Shown: positions 11,001 to 20,992 of the stretch, in pieces | How the letters are laid out: every line of letters begins with the position of its first letter | Position numbering within the stretch: the stretch's first letter is position 1 | The notes under the pieces: generated by a model | Databases searched by the model: none | What the model saw: only the letters and a program-made list of their open reading frames with translations | What the model was told of the DNA's origin: nothing | Translations under genes and position numbers: made by a program | Source of the DNA: Blattamonas nauphoetae | Taxonomy: Eukaryota > Preaxostyla > Oxymonadida | Length of the DNA stretch: 64,000 nucleotides | NCBI GenBank assembly: GCA_033064195.1 | Contig: JARBJD010000224.1 | Coordinates: 1-64,000 of the forward strand | Reading direction: 5' to 3'

Positions 11001-14000
11001 TCACCGAATCCTCTCCCTCCTTCTCTCCCCCAACCTCTCCCTTCGATACTCGAAGCGTTGCGAACCCAATCCCATCTTTCTGAATCGTCAATGGGAGCAG
11101 ATGAGGAGAAGCAGAGAGAAACCCGCAATTATCAAAAGTGGCTTGGGCTGAATTATTCGTGAAAGCGTCAACGAGTTCCACAACCCCATTTCTACTCATC
11201 GCAAAATCTGGAATGACATAACACTTGGAGAAAGCCACCGTTTCCGCTCCTATTCCAACGACCCCAATGACAGCTGGATCAGGATTCGCCCCAACGCAAC
11301 CGATGAACGAACAATTGTGTACAAGTGCGCTCGCAACCTGGAAGATGTGGATAACTCGCTTTCCAGGTCCCATACAGTTACTGAAGACACAGTTCGTCAC
11401 TTGGTTTGTGAAGTCGCTGTTCGCAAGGTGGACTGCATGTGCTGCGTACGAAGCCGAACAATCTTCGAACTTGCAGAAATCAGTTTGACTTTGAGAGTCC
11501 TGGAATGTGATTGCTCCGCCAAGAGCGAGAACACTGTCATCGGATAGATGACACGTCTTGAAGAATGATCCCCCGACTGTTGCATCAGAAATATACCAGC
11601 CTGAAACAGCGGCTCCCTGTGTTCGATAGCCAGATATGAACTGATTCTCGAAGCGACAGGATGTGATGGAGAGACGAGTGATGCGACGAACAAAGATCGA
11701 AGCACCAGAGCTGTTTGCACATGAACAGTCTGTAAAGTTGGATGAAACGAGGATGACTGTTCCAGCGTTGACAGTTGGACCAGTCAAGACAAGCGAACCT
11801 CCTCGAGTGAAGACGAGATTGGGAGTAGCGCCTGGGTTGGCTGGGTCGTTGTGCTCGACATAATCTTCTTCCAGTGTGTGGCATTCAGTGAACTTGCTTT
11901 CGGAGATCGAGACAGCGCTCGCCGATCCCATTCTTCCTTCCACCACAACTCCACTCCCCACACGACGCGTCAGGCCAGAGAATGTCGATTTCGAGATCAC
12001 GAGAGAGAAGTCTGAGCCAGAAGTGGCTGAGATCAGCCCAACTGACGATCTCATCGATTGGAGAGTGAGTGAGGCCAGAGTGGTTCTTCCTCCTTTCACC
12101 TCGAAAAGTGGTTTCGACAGTTCGGTCTCGCCCAGAGAACTCCCATCAATCACACTGTCTGTCACTTTCAGCTCGCCATCTCCACTCAACACGAACAGAC
12201 TCGATTCGATGTGAGGAGAGAAGTCGACAGAGGAGAGAGCGAGGCTTCCAGTGGAGATGGAGAAGAGAACGGCAGACGACCCTTCGTCAGAAATCGTCGC
12301 TTTGGTTTCGAGTTGTGGTTTCATCACAAGCTTCCTCTGTCCAACCACAACTCCAGAATCAGAGTGAGAGTCGCTCGCGAGCAGGAAAGTGCCCTCAAAC
12401 TTCCCCGATGTGCGATCGTTGATTGTCTCAGACATTGTCCGACATCCTTTCTCCCTCATCCAGCAGAACTCCTCGTCCAATCCTTCCACAGTATCAATCA
12501 CAATGTCTGGTGTCTGTCTGATCGTGTCGATCGCTGTTCCTTCCCAAGAGATTGAAAAAGGGTTCGAAGTCGACCAAATCTCTGTGACTGAGGTTCCTTC
12601 ATTCCTGGGAAAACGCCGAATGTGATATCCGCGACTGTATCTTTGTCTGTCGCTTCGAACCAGCAATCACAGATGACAGGATTGTCATCTGGTGTTTCTG
12701 TGTACCATGGCGGGAGGATTGGGCTCTCAGAAGACGTTCTGCTCGCAATGATCAGAACCGCCGAAGAATTCGGTAGATTTGGATGGCATTTAACGAATCT
12801 CATCCGTTCAACATTTAATTTTCCATACAGACATTGAAAGGCAGCGACACCCGGTGTGTAGTTGAACATTTCAGAAAAGTAACAGTCTGAAACTGAGACG
12901 TCTCCGTTCGTTCCTTCCACCTTGAAAGCGGCTTGCATGTTCTTCGCGACAGTCAGATTGACAAATCGACAGTTGTGGATGGTTCCGCCACCGAGATCTT
13001 GAACGCAGAACCCGATACGAGTTCTGCTTTGGATGTGAGTGAGATTGTTGTTTTCAACAAGAAAAGAACCAATGATACGCAGATTGTTGTCGCCTTGAAA
13101 GAGGACAGCAGAACAATCTGTTGATGACCCACATTTCTCGACAAGCGTGCCAGTGATTCTAAAGAGCCCTGCTATTGCGGCTGTAGTCGAAAAATATCCA
13201 CAAACAGCCGATCCGAATGGTGCTTGGCAGTTTGTGAAGGTACAGCTTTCGATGGCGAGTGACCCTTTCTTGCTGTGGAAGATCGCTCCTCCGTTTTGGT
13301 CGGTTGGGGCAGAACATGAAGTGAATGTGCACTTTTTGAAGGTGACATCGTTGTCAGTTGAGATTTGGCGAGAAGTGAAAGATTTGTTCTCGATTGGGGC
13401 AGCGTTGACATAAACTGGCGTGAATGTTCGAATGTTCTCGACAAATGTGCAATTGAGCGAAGTGAGCTGATGGTGGTCATTTGTGTCGCGCATCAGAAGG
13501 CCGTACAGACCATTCTCACTCTTCGAGATCGAGCTTCCAACAATCACACTTTTCTGTCCTTCCTTCTTTCTGAATTCCACACATTCCCCATCTGAAGGTT
13601 GGGAGATGTTCTGGAAGGCACAATGGATGATTGAGAGGACTTCAAAATGTGACCCAAAAAGTGGATTTCGAGTTGTCACAGAACTATCACTGATCGACAT
13701 CTCTGAAATCATGCATTCGCGAGGAGATGGAGAGGGGGCAATCAAACTCGAGTGGAATTGATTGTTTGGAACTCTCAGTTCGATTGAAGTCAGCTGCAAG
13801 ATTCCAGCAACTGAGAAGACTGGCGATTCAGCCGAGATGTCACAAAGAGTCCTTTTGAGTGAAAACACTGATTGTTCATCAGCAAAACAGATTTCGCCTC
13901 GATTCGAGACTAGAGCCCCCGAGAACAGCGAAAATGATGCGTTGTGGAGGGTGAACAAGGGCGTGGTCTTCAGGGCATTATCTGAAATGATTGATGTCTG

Positions 14001-14198
14001 ATCCGTAGCAGTTAGACTGAGTGTCTGCGAGTGAAGGATAAAGTCAGACGAGAGAAGAGTTTGGTCAGTTGGAAGATGGACAGAGTTTTCGTTTGACGGA
14101 TTTGCGGATTGTGAGATTGTGAGAAAGGCCTGGAGAGTGGTTGGATCAGGCAGGTGAATGGACAGGACAACATATGTCCACACAATCAATGCAAGCAT
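5083..14198 (-). CDS. Giant beta-helix receptor pseudokinase (left copy)
   Basis: Intronless gene of about 3,030 codons. I start it at the ATG at 14198 (MLALIVWTYVVLSI, a signal peptide) because the right copy starts at the equivalent ATG. An upstream in-frame ATG at 14306 is unshared. The ectodomain is a long right-handed beta-helix of C.F..C / GG-rich rungs. Five modules, each opening with CG....PC..L, follow the first about 1,000 residues (for example CGLLQLPCLSL and CGSLELPCRTI). One transmembrane helix (MKWLLPVIGGLIALFVFL, about 6.07-6.15 kb) is followed by RRRRK and about 330 cytoplasmic residues. The tail keeps kinase C-lobe features (WAAPE, VFSLGLVLWEIE, DPSERPTL) but has TPHDII where HRDLK should be and no glycine loop, so it is a pseudokinase. 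The frame breaks once, by one base, near 12,610 in a GGAAT stretch. The right copy is continuous there, so this is a small indel or an assembly error, not an intron. Confidence 0.85.
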
Positions 14199-14306
14199 TT
14201 CGCTTAGATTACCTGACCCAAACCAAAATTTAGTTTTCATTCTCTCCAACAATATGATGACACATTTTTTGGTCACAAAAAAACAATAAAATGATTCTAT
14301 GTCCAA

Positions 14307-15985
14307 TTATTGACATGAAACATCCTCATTGAACCTGATTTCAGGAAAAGGACTCACTCCTTGTCTCTCCTCTTCTCCCCCTCCCACTTCCACATCGCTC
14401 TGAGATCCTTCCTGATTGTCTTCTCCAGTCTGAGCTTCGCTCTTCTTCTCTCTTCCACTCCTCCCGTTCTTGGATCTCACAATCGTCTTCTTGTTCATCG
14501 TGTCCATCTCCCCACGATTCCTCATCCACAACTCCTTCTCTTCTTTCGTCGTCTCTGTCAGGCGGTGGAGAACAATCGAGCCCTCCACTCCAATCCCTCC
14601 CTCTCTCCCCATCGACAGCAGCAGATACCAGATCTCCAACAAATCTCGCTTCAAGCAATGCTCCTCGTCCAGCGACGCTAGCATCACCAAATCCGACACG
14701 TCCACTCGCCTGTTCGTCTCTGTCCGAGTCAGCAAGTCCGCAGTCCCAAAGATCACTCCTCCAATCGTCTCCCCAAACACGTGCTTCGACATCTCCACCG
14801 AGATCGGCTCAGTCTCCCAGAAATCGCATATCCTCTCCAACTGGGTCGCTCTGAATGAAATGTTACCAGCGTCGTAACTCTCTCCATATGTGGAGATGCC
14901 TCACCTATTCCTCCCCGTACTCATATTATCCTTCTTTCGACTCACTCAAGGTTTTTATAGTTCATCTGACTTTTCATCTCCTTTTTTGTTCTGATTTCCT
15001 GTTTCTGTGACATTTCCTCACCCAGATTTGTGCATCCTACTCCTTGGAGAATATAGGTCTGATTTTGCACATGATTTAAAGTGGAAAATCGCATTTTTAT
15101 CAAGTTTTACCTTCTCGTCATCTCAATCCAACTCAGTTTTTTTCTCATCTCAGATGTGACGACAAAATTCTACAATTATCTCACTAATCAAGTCATCAGG
15201 TTTGTTCAACTTATTTTCTGCTGTTTACAAAGTATGTTTGGATAATTGTGCTCATATCCTCTCAGATCGAGCGTTCTGTGTCGGATCTTCCTTCCTTTTC
15301 CGTTCTACTCCGCAAAAGTTCATCCCATTCAAAAAATTCGCATCATATCCACTATTCAGACACATTTAGAGTATTTTGATGATGCTACTCCTTCCTTCTC
15401 GTTAGAATTGCTCGAAGTGTTAATCGCAACTTTTTGAATGATTCATGCATATCTTGCTGCTGTCATTCACATCAACACTCTTTTTTGTCATTTCACACGA
15501 CCTCTTTGTTTTCTGACGCTTTTTGGTTCAAAAAATGTGACAAAAGAGGACTTTCAAAAAAGTGTTCTCTCGAGCGCGATCAAGACAAAATCGACATAAT
15601 TCTACCCTCATCCGTTTTGAGAGGTGGGAACTGATAATTACCCAAAAATTTATTTTTTCCGACGCACCATAGTATTTGGGAACATTTCATTCAGAGTGAG
15701 CCAACTCCACCGACTCCTCGTTCCCAACCAGGAGCGCTGCTTCCTTCCCTCTTCCCCTCCCCTTTTCCTCTCTTTCTCTGTTTTCCATTCAATTCCGCCA
15801 AAAATGCTGAAACTCGAGGATTCTTGTAGCGAGAACCAATCTTCATTCGTCGATCAGAAAGTCTTGCATTTGACTTGCGGTGTGTTCGCATCCACTTCTC
15901 GACTCGTCCAACTGTCAGATTCACTGCTCGCCCAAGCAAGATCCCTTCTTCCACATTCAGTCCCGGCCCATTTCTTCTTTGAAAT
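14307..15985 (-). pseudogene. Broken partial copy of homeodomain-repeat gene
   Basis: Two stretches match the intact gene at 35.2-39.2 kb: 15,703-15,985 (part of its first homeodomain-like repeat, with EEGILLGRAVNLTVGRVEKW) and 14,307-14,842 (its second repeat, with VFGETIGGVIFG and IVLHRLTETTKEEKELW). They are separated by an inserted 860-bp transposon with a 4-bp target duplication. The 5' half of the gene is absent and homology ends at about 15,985. The 3' part is replaced after the QGV.. codons near 14,350. With both ends missing and an insertion inside it, it cannot make the parent protein. The 177-codon open frame at 14,307-14,840 is a remnant that happens to stay open. Confidence 0.85.
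14843..15702. mobile_element. Non-autonomous DNA transposon (MITE-like), 860 bp
   Basis: Terminal inverted repeats of about 22 bp: GGGTCGCTCTGAATGAAATG at the left end and, reverse-complemented, GGCTCACTCTGAATGAAATG at the right. The flanks are AACT (14,839-14,842) and AACT (15,703-15,706), a 4-bp target duplication. The inverted-duplicate right arm at about 36.87 kb is the uninterrupted site (one AACT), which proves insertion after the arms duplicated or loss-free absence on the right. No transposase is visible; only short frames are present (for example 15.25-15.63 kb). The superfamily cannot be assigned from these ends. Confidence 0.82.
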
Positions 15986-16191
15986 GTCCACAAACTTGTT
16001 TTAAGGGTTGATCATTAAGACCTCAATCATTCATTGTTAGACGAAATCGCAAAGTGGAGATCTCATGGAAACTCTCCCATTTTGAAAAACTGCAAAAAAG
16101 CAAGTCTATAATCAAATGAATTGGAAGGCGAGAGTGTAGGAAACTCAACAATGCTTGGCATTGGAATTCAGCAAACACTCAGGGAAGTCTC

Positions 16192-18078
16192 TTACATTTT
16201 CATCCATGCACGCATGGCGGAGATGATGGCAGCATCTCTGTGAACGCGGGTGTAGTCAGATCCAGCGTAAGCTTGAGCACCCTCAACATAGGCAGGAGAA
16301 TAAGAGCGGGATCTGCACGTTTCACAGGACACCTTGCACTTTGAGCAGTCACTCTGTCCATCAGGGATTGATTTCACACCATTCTGGAAGTAGTACGACG
16401 ACAGAATGAGACGGATTGGATAATCGTTGTTGTTATCGCGAACTCCGTTTGGACCGTTGAACAATTTGATCTCGAAGTTGCGATGGGTATTGTGATCGCA
16501 ACCCTTGACAAGGACGCATCCTTCGCCGTGCATGTCACGAGAAGAGGATCCATCGTTCTGTTGATCGTGGTCATCATTTTGGATGACTTTTCTGGTACGG
16601 GAGATGGTGCCTGCGTCATTGTCTGGTTCGACGGGGTATCCACACCACCAGATCTTCACTTTCTCAATGTCAGTGTCAGACAGGCCAACAGCCTTCATTT
16701 CACGAGTGAGACCAGTGGTGAACGAGTACTCAGAGTCACGGACAAGAAGCTGTGCTTCTCCTCCTGTCAACACCTCAAGCCATGTGATCCAATCTTCAGG
16801 GATGTTACCACCCATGTTAGCCTTGAACTTGCCGAAGATGGCTGCAAGATCTTTTGGATGGATGTGCTTGGCTGCATCGATACGGAATCCTGAGAAACCG
16901 ATTGAGAGGAGATCAGTAAAGTAATCAGCAATGCGCTGTCTGACGTAATCTTTGCTTGTATCCAGATCACACAGACCACTGAGCCAGCCTGTGTTGAGAA
17001 GGTTTGGATCGTGCCACGCGTTCAATGCTTTGTCGCAATGGAAGTCCATTGGGCCATAAGGTACACCTGGGAACTCGAGAGCGTTGTTGGGTTTTCCGTT
17101 CCAGTCGTTGATTTGGTAGGTGTAGGCTGGAGTGTAGAACGGGCTGAGGTTGTCTCCAGCTGAGCTGTTCTTTGGTGGCCAGTAAGTGCAACCTGCACCT
17201 GGATTGCGATGGAAACTGGCATCGTTTCCGTTTCCAACCATATGGTTGACCACAGCATCGGCGTACACACGGACACCGTACGAACGGCACGTGTTGATCA
17301 TCTTGCGGAGTTGATCGCGAGAGCCTGCACGGCCTTGGAGACGGTATGAGACGGGTTGGTACATGAAATACCATGGGTTGAGCTCGTTCTCGAACGGTTG
17401 GACAGACATGAGTTGTTCGTGGTGAGGGAAGAGTTTCACACCCAAGTAACCGGCATCGGCAAGAATTCTGCATTCCTTCTCGATATCCTCATCTGGCCAG
17501 CCAAACATCTCAACGATAGCACCCTTTTGACCATTGCGGAAATCACCAGTACGAGATTTGATCGGAGCAGCGTTCCACATGAAGTCGATGTCATCAAGCA
17601 CGAGAGTCTCACCAGTGCGAGCAATCACAGAGACCTTGAGTCGTCCGGTGAAAGATTTGTCAAAGACACGAGAAGCGGCACTTTGGTAAGTTCCGTTGAA
17701 GCTGTATTGAAGTTGAAGGCTTGACATGGTTTTTGTGACAACAGTGACAACACATTGAGTGTGGGCAGCGTTGTATTGAAGACGAGCATATCCTTGCAGA
17801 ACGCTCATGTCTTGGAAGCCAGACAACCAGCGTGAGTGATTTCTTGGTGGAGTGTTCCACTGTTTTGTAGAGTGCTTTGAGTCCATATCTCCGGATGAAC
17901 CTTGGCAGCTGACACCTTCGTGGAGTTGGCAGCCAGGAAGATCAGTGTCTGTGTTGTAAATGATCGGAGCGTTAACTTCGGAGTGTTTACGAGATTTAAC
18001 TGCATAGTAGACACCGGGGACGGTAAGAGTGGTGCTTAGGAGCAATGATCCAACGAAGATAGTCAGTACGGACAACAT
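16192..18078 (-). CDS. Alpha-amylase, glycoside hydrolase family 13
   Basis: Intact 628-residue protein that should hydrolyse alpha-1,4-glucan. ATG at 18078, stop TAA. Residues 3-26 are hydrophobic (LSVLTIFVGSLLLSTTLTVP) and act as signal peptide or N-terminal anchor. Residues about 85-190 form an extra beta-rich N-terminal domain before the barrel. GH13 regions are all present: DAVVNH at 274-279, GFRIDAAKH with nucleophile Asp401, WLEVL with acid/base Glu435, and DDHDQ with the conserved His-Asp at 504-505. The chloride-type arginine in GFRID is kept. The C-terminus carries a Cys cluster (CSKCKVSCETC, about 578-588). It lies between phosphatase and homeodomain remnant, outside the duplicated segments, and is single-copy here. 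The codons just before the ATG share a leader with the 362-residue gene. Confidence 0.95.
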   Translation of the reverse strand: MLSVLTIFVGSLLLSTTLTVPGVYYAVKSRKHSEVNAPIIYNTDTDLPGCQLHEGVSCQGSSGDMDSKHSTKQWNTPPRNHSRWLSGFQDMSVLQGYARLQYNAAHTQCVVTVVTKTMSSLQLQYSFNGTYQSAASRVFDKSFTGRLKVSVIARTGETLVLDDIDFMWNAAPIKSRTGDFRNGQKGAIVEMFGWPDEDIEKECRILADAGYLGVKLFPHHEQLMSVQPFENELNPWYFMYQPVSYRLQGRAGSRDQLRKMINTCRSYGVRVYADAVVNHMVGNGNDASFHRNPGAGCTYWPPKNSSAGDNLSPFYTPAYTYQINDWNGKPNNALEFPGVPYGPMDFHCDKALNAWHDPNLLNTGWLSGLCDLDTSKDYVRQRIADYFTDLLSIGFSGFRIDAAKHIHPKDLAAIFGKFKANMGGNIPEDWITWLEVLTGGEAQLLVRDSEYSFTTGLTREMKAVGLSDTDIEKVKIWWCGYPVEPDNDAGTISRTRKVIQNDDHDQQNDGSSSRDMHGEGCVLVKGCDHNTHRNFEIKLFNGPNGVRDNNNDYPIRLILSSYYFQNGVKSIPDGQSDCSKCKVSCETCRSRSYSPAYVEGAQAYAGSDYTRVHRDAAIISAMRAWMKM

Positions 18079-18095
18079 TTTTGATTTCGTCAGAA
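18079..18095 (-). promoter_or_regulatory. Shared start-site leader, GA..AAATCAAAAATG
   Basis: The bases before the amylase ATG read GACGAAATCAAAA. Those before the 362-residue gene on the same strand (22,082-22,094) read GATCAAATCAAAA, and in both cases the coding region opens ATGTTG. The second copy at 50 kb keeps it. The two genes are otherwise unrelated, so the match may be an initiator-like core promoter or a start context. It could also be chance in an A-rich leader. Confidence 0.3.
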
Positions 18096-18367
18096 GACCT
18101 TATTTCGGAGGTTCGAGAACCGCAAAATGATCAAACAAATGTGAGGTCGATCAGGTTCAAGTGTAAAAAACTCTCGTATATAGCCAAAAAAACATGACTA
18201 TCGCCGTGAAACTCCTGACTTAGTCATTCTTTTTCACTGAAGCAGCATATGAGTTGCGAGAACGCCGATTCACCTCGAAACAATGATGATGAAATGAGAA
18301 CAAAATAGAAATTGATAGAATAGTGCCGAGTTTCTCGTTAAATGTACCAATCCAGGGAGCCTCCCAC

Positions 18368-20654
18368 TTATTCTGTGTAATTCGTCGATCTTCCTTGGGG
18401 AACCTGGAAAAAGCCGAGACTCTTCTTCTTGCGTGAGATGAGGACCGACAAGACGATCACAACAATGATGCCGACAACAGAGAGCAGCGCTGAGGATCAT
18501 TGTGGAGAAAAAAGAAATCATGAGAGATGCGGAGGATATATGGAGAATAAAATGAAAAAATAGGAATGACACATTCATCAGAAGATGACTGAAGAGGTTG
18601 AACAGACCGAAGGCTATAGTCGCGATAAGCATGGCCTGTCTTGCCTTTTCCGTGCCCAACGCTGAAGGTGATTTTTTAGGCAGAGGAGGGTAGAAATTGG
18701 TGTTATTGCATCGTTTTTCCCGATATTCTGTTTGGATGAGACTGAGGATGATTGAGTAGTGGATGGATTGATCGATGAGAGGATAGAGTGTGAATGAGAA
18801 TGGACACACTTACTGTCAGCGATTACAAATGGAGCCCACTCCTGTCTGAATGTTGTCAAATCGCATGCTTGGCTGGAAAGGCAGAATAGACGAGAAAGAG
18901 AGAAGAGTTTGCATGAACACATAATGTCAAAAATGGAAGATATTGTCAAATACTTCAAAAATTTGTCAGAATTTCCTACCATACTCTTTGCATCCACGGA
19001 TCAGTGGCATTTCTTTCCACAGTTCACCAGCGTTGTGTTTGTCCTGTTCATCCTGGAAATAGAAGCGAAGATACGCTGATTTCTCCAATTCTATTGAGAG
19101 AAAAACATAACAATGATAAAAAACGGTCTGAGAAGATGCTAAGACGAGAAAATCACCAATGCGATCCAATGATCGTTCATCTCCCCAAACCTGCTTTGGT
19201 CGTAGCCGTCTTCAAAACATCTTCATGAATCCACAATTCAACCAATATGGTACATGCATAAAATGGATGGCTTGTCATTGGGTATTTTAGAGATCGCAAA
19301 ACTGCCCAGATCGTATTATCGTGTGCCAGATTAAGTCTGAACTTTCTTGAAGCATCATGAGGATTAGGGGCATTTGAGGGTAACAGTCCAGTCAGATCAG
19401 CATCTATATTCTGGAAAAACATCTGAAAAAGTGGAGAATATGAATAGAGATGGAAGGCGAACATCTCCAAAGAGAAGCCCGATAGAAGCTTTTAACCACT
19501 TTTCATCCTCACCAGGGAATAGTTGAAGGCGTCCTGAGGAAGGTTAGAGTTGTGTAGACGATAAGAAGGAGAAAACAGTGATGGAGATGATATATGAGGA
19601 ATCTTGATAATGATTCAAAACACCGAAACAAAAAAGCAACAAAGGGAAGCCAAGGCAAACGTTGGAAGACAGATTTCCGTAATCTGTCGTGAAGTTCGAT
19701 GGTTTCTGCGTCAACCTCAGTGTGAGTTCGTTGAACAACAAGTGCATCGTCAACATTGAGCCAGTTTGATTCTGTCACTTCATGAGAGATCTGAATGATA
19801 ACAGGGGAAGAGAAGTTTATGAATCACAGGAATGCAAAGATTGGATGAAGTGTTCGAATTGATGGAAAACGAGACTTTTCTTGATAAATCGGCCCAAAGT
19901 TGTTTCTGATCACTAATAAATTTCTTGTATTCATCAGTTTTACGGAATTCATCATCATAGGTTCGTGCAATCGGGCTGACGGGAGGGTCATGATTTGCGA
20001 AGAGGTGAATATGGGATGGTTAACAAGGAAGAGTTTGTCATACCATTCTTCAAATGCACGATAATGGAATTCTTCTTGCTTAAGTTCTGTCTGAACTGGG
20101 AATCCTGAGAAAATGGTGATTAGAGTTTGGATCATGAAGATTGATGAAATAGTGAAAAGAAGAGCAGACCCTGGATATGCTTATCACTCAGTCCATTAGG
20201 ATACAATCCAGCGAGCTGTGACCAAGCAGACATTAAGCATCGATCGAAATTACTGGATCTGATTGACGACAGATGATCCAAGACGAAGAGGATGAGAGAG
20301 AGCAGAAATGGAGGATACCTTACATATAACTCATGAGAATTATAGGTTTCTGAGAGAAATCCACTATTTCCTTTGTAATGTTCTCTCATTTGTGATCCAA
20401 TCTGAAAGTGTTCGTACATTCCTCGTTCCGTCAATTCTCCTGGAATAAGTTCAATAAATCCCTAAAAAAGATAAGATGAGGAGAAAATGATCAAACAGGG
20501 ATGTGTTCTTCGGGTCCACGATCACCTAAGAAACAGAATAGATTTGATCAAGATTTTAGAGTGACAGAGACATACCATGGCGTGAAATGGATTGAACCGA
20601 TATTAATTTTGGGTCACAAATCAAAAATTGAATGAAGAGGACAATTCGGATCAT
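18368..20654 (-). CDS. Histidine acid phosphatase, membrane-anchored, 13 exons
   Basis: Read from splice signals and frame as 13 exons: 20654-20576, 20525-20497, 20461-20319, 20258-20170, 20104-20044, 19975-19876, 19790-19661, 19533-19463, 19422-19191, 19090-18980, 18867-18814, 18661-18608, 18489-18368. The total is 424 codons plus TAA. All 12 introns are GT-AG and 35-152 nt long. The product hydrolyses phosphomonoesters through a phosphohistidine. Visible features are a signal peptide (MIRIVLFIQFLICD), RHGDRGP split by intron 1, LTERGMYEHFQIG, ELYVRSSNFDRCLMSAW, and the proton-donor motif LAHDNTIWAVL. A C-terminal membrane helix (ALLSVVGIIVVIVLSVLI) is followed by RKKK and a short tail, as in lysosomal or ecto-type acid phosphatases. 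The exon 7/8 and 9/10 borders are the least certain; the motif-bearing exons are firm. Confidence 0.88.
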
Positions 20655-20992
20655 GAATCGGTTCCCAGTTTTCGATCCTTCTCACAATAAAATTTTTTTT
20701 AAAAAAAGGTAGAGTCAACCAAACATAGATCCAGTTCGTTCCTGACAATGGTCGCTTCACGATGGAAATAAACTTCATCTCATCCCTCCTTCCATCCAGA
20801 AGCAACCAGCAGAGAGACATGATGTCACTTTTGTTCCATCATTTGAATATAAGAATATTCTTCCTCCAATTTACACATAACAACATTGAATTGGATGGTT
20901 GCGATATGGACCATCGAAACATATGCAACAGAAGTTAGAAACTAGTAGAAACATGACAAACATGATTCTTCGGACTAAAACAAAGATATCCA

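Larger units (their letters stand above)
4530..15985. repeat. Left arm of large inverted duplication
   Basis: This segment matches 36.52-48.995 kb in reverse orientation. Correspondences include the 3' flank of the receptor gene (left 4.53-5.08 kb against right 48.41-48.99 kb), the whole receptor gene, and two pieces of the homeodomain-repeat gene. By eye most coding stretches are above 90 percent identical, with some sharply bounded divergent blocks. Relative to the right arm, the left arm has gained an 860-bp transposon and lost the middle and 3' parts of the homeodomain gene as well as everything upstream of about 15.985 kb. The arms are separated by about 20.5 kb of non-palindromic DNA. 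Confidence 0.9.

Noticed and set aside
12498-12666. An intron joining the two frames of the left receptor gene
   Set aside because: The right copy is continuous at the same place and no GT-AG pair restores the conserved reading. A single-base difference explains it.
14307-14840. A separate 177-residue gene
   Set aside because: It is a fragment of the homeodomain-repeat gene, missing both ends and bordered by a transposon insertion.
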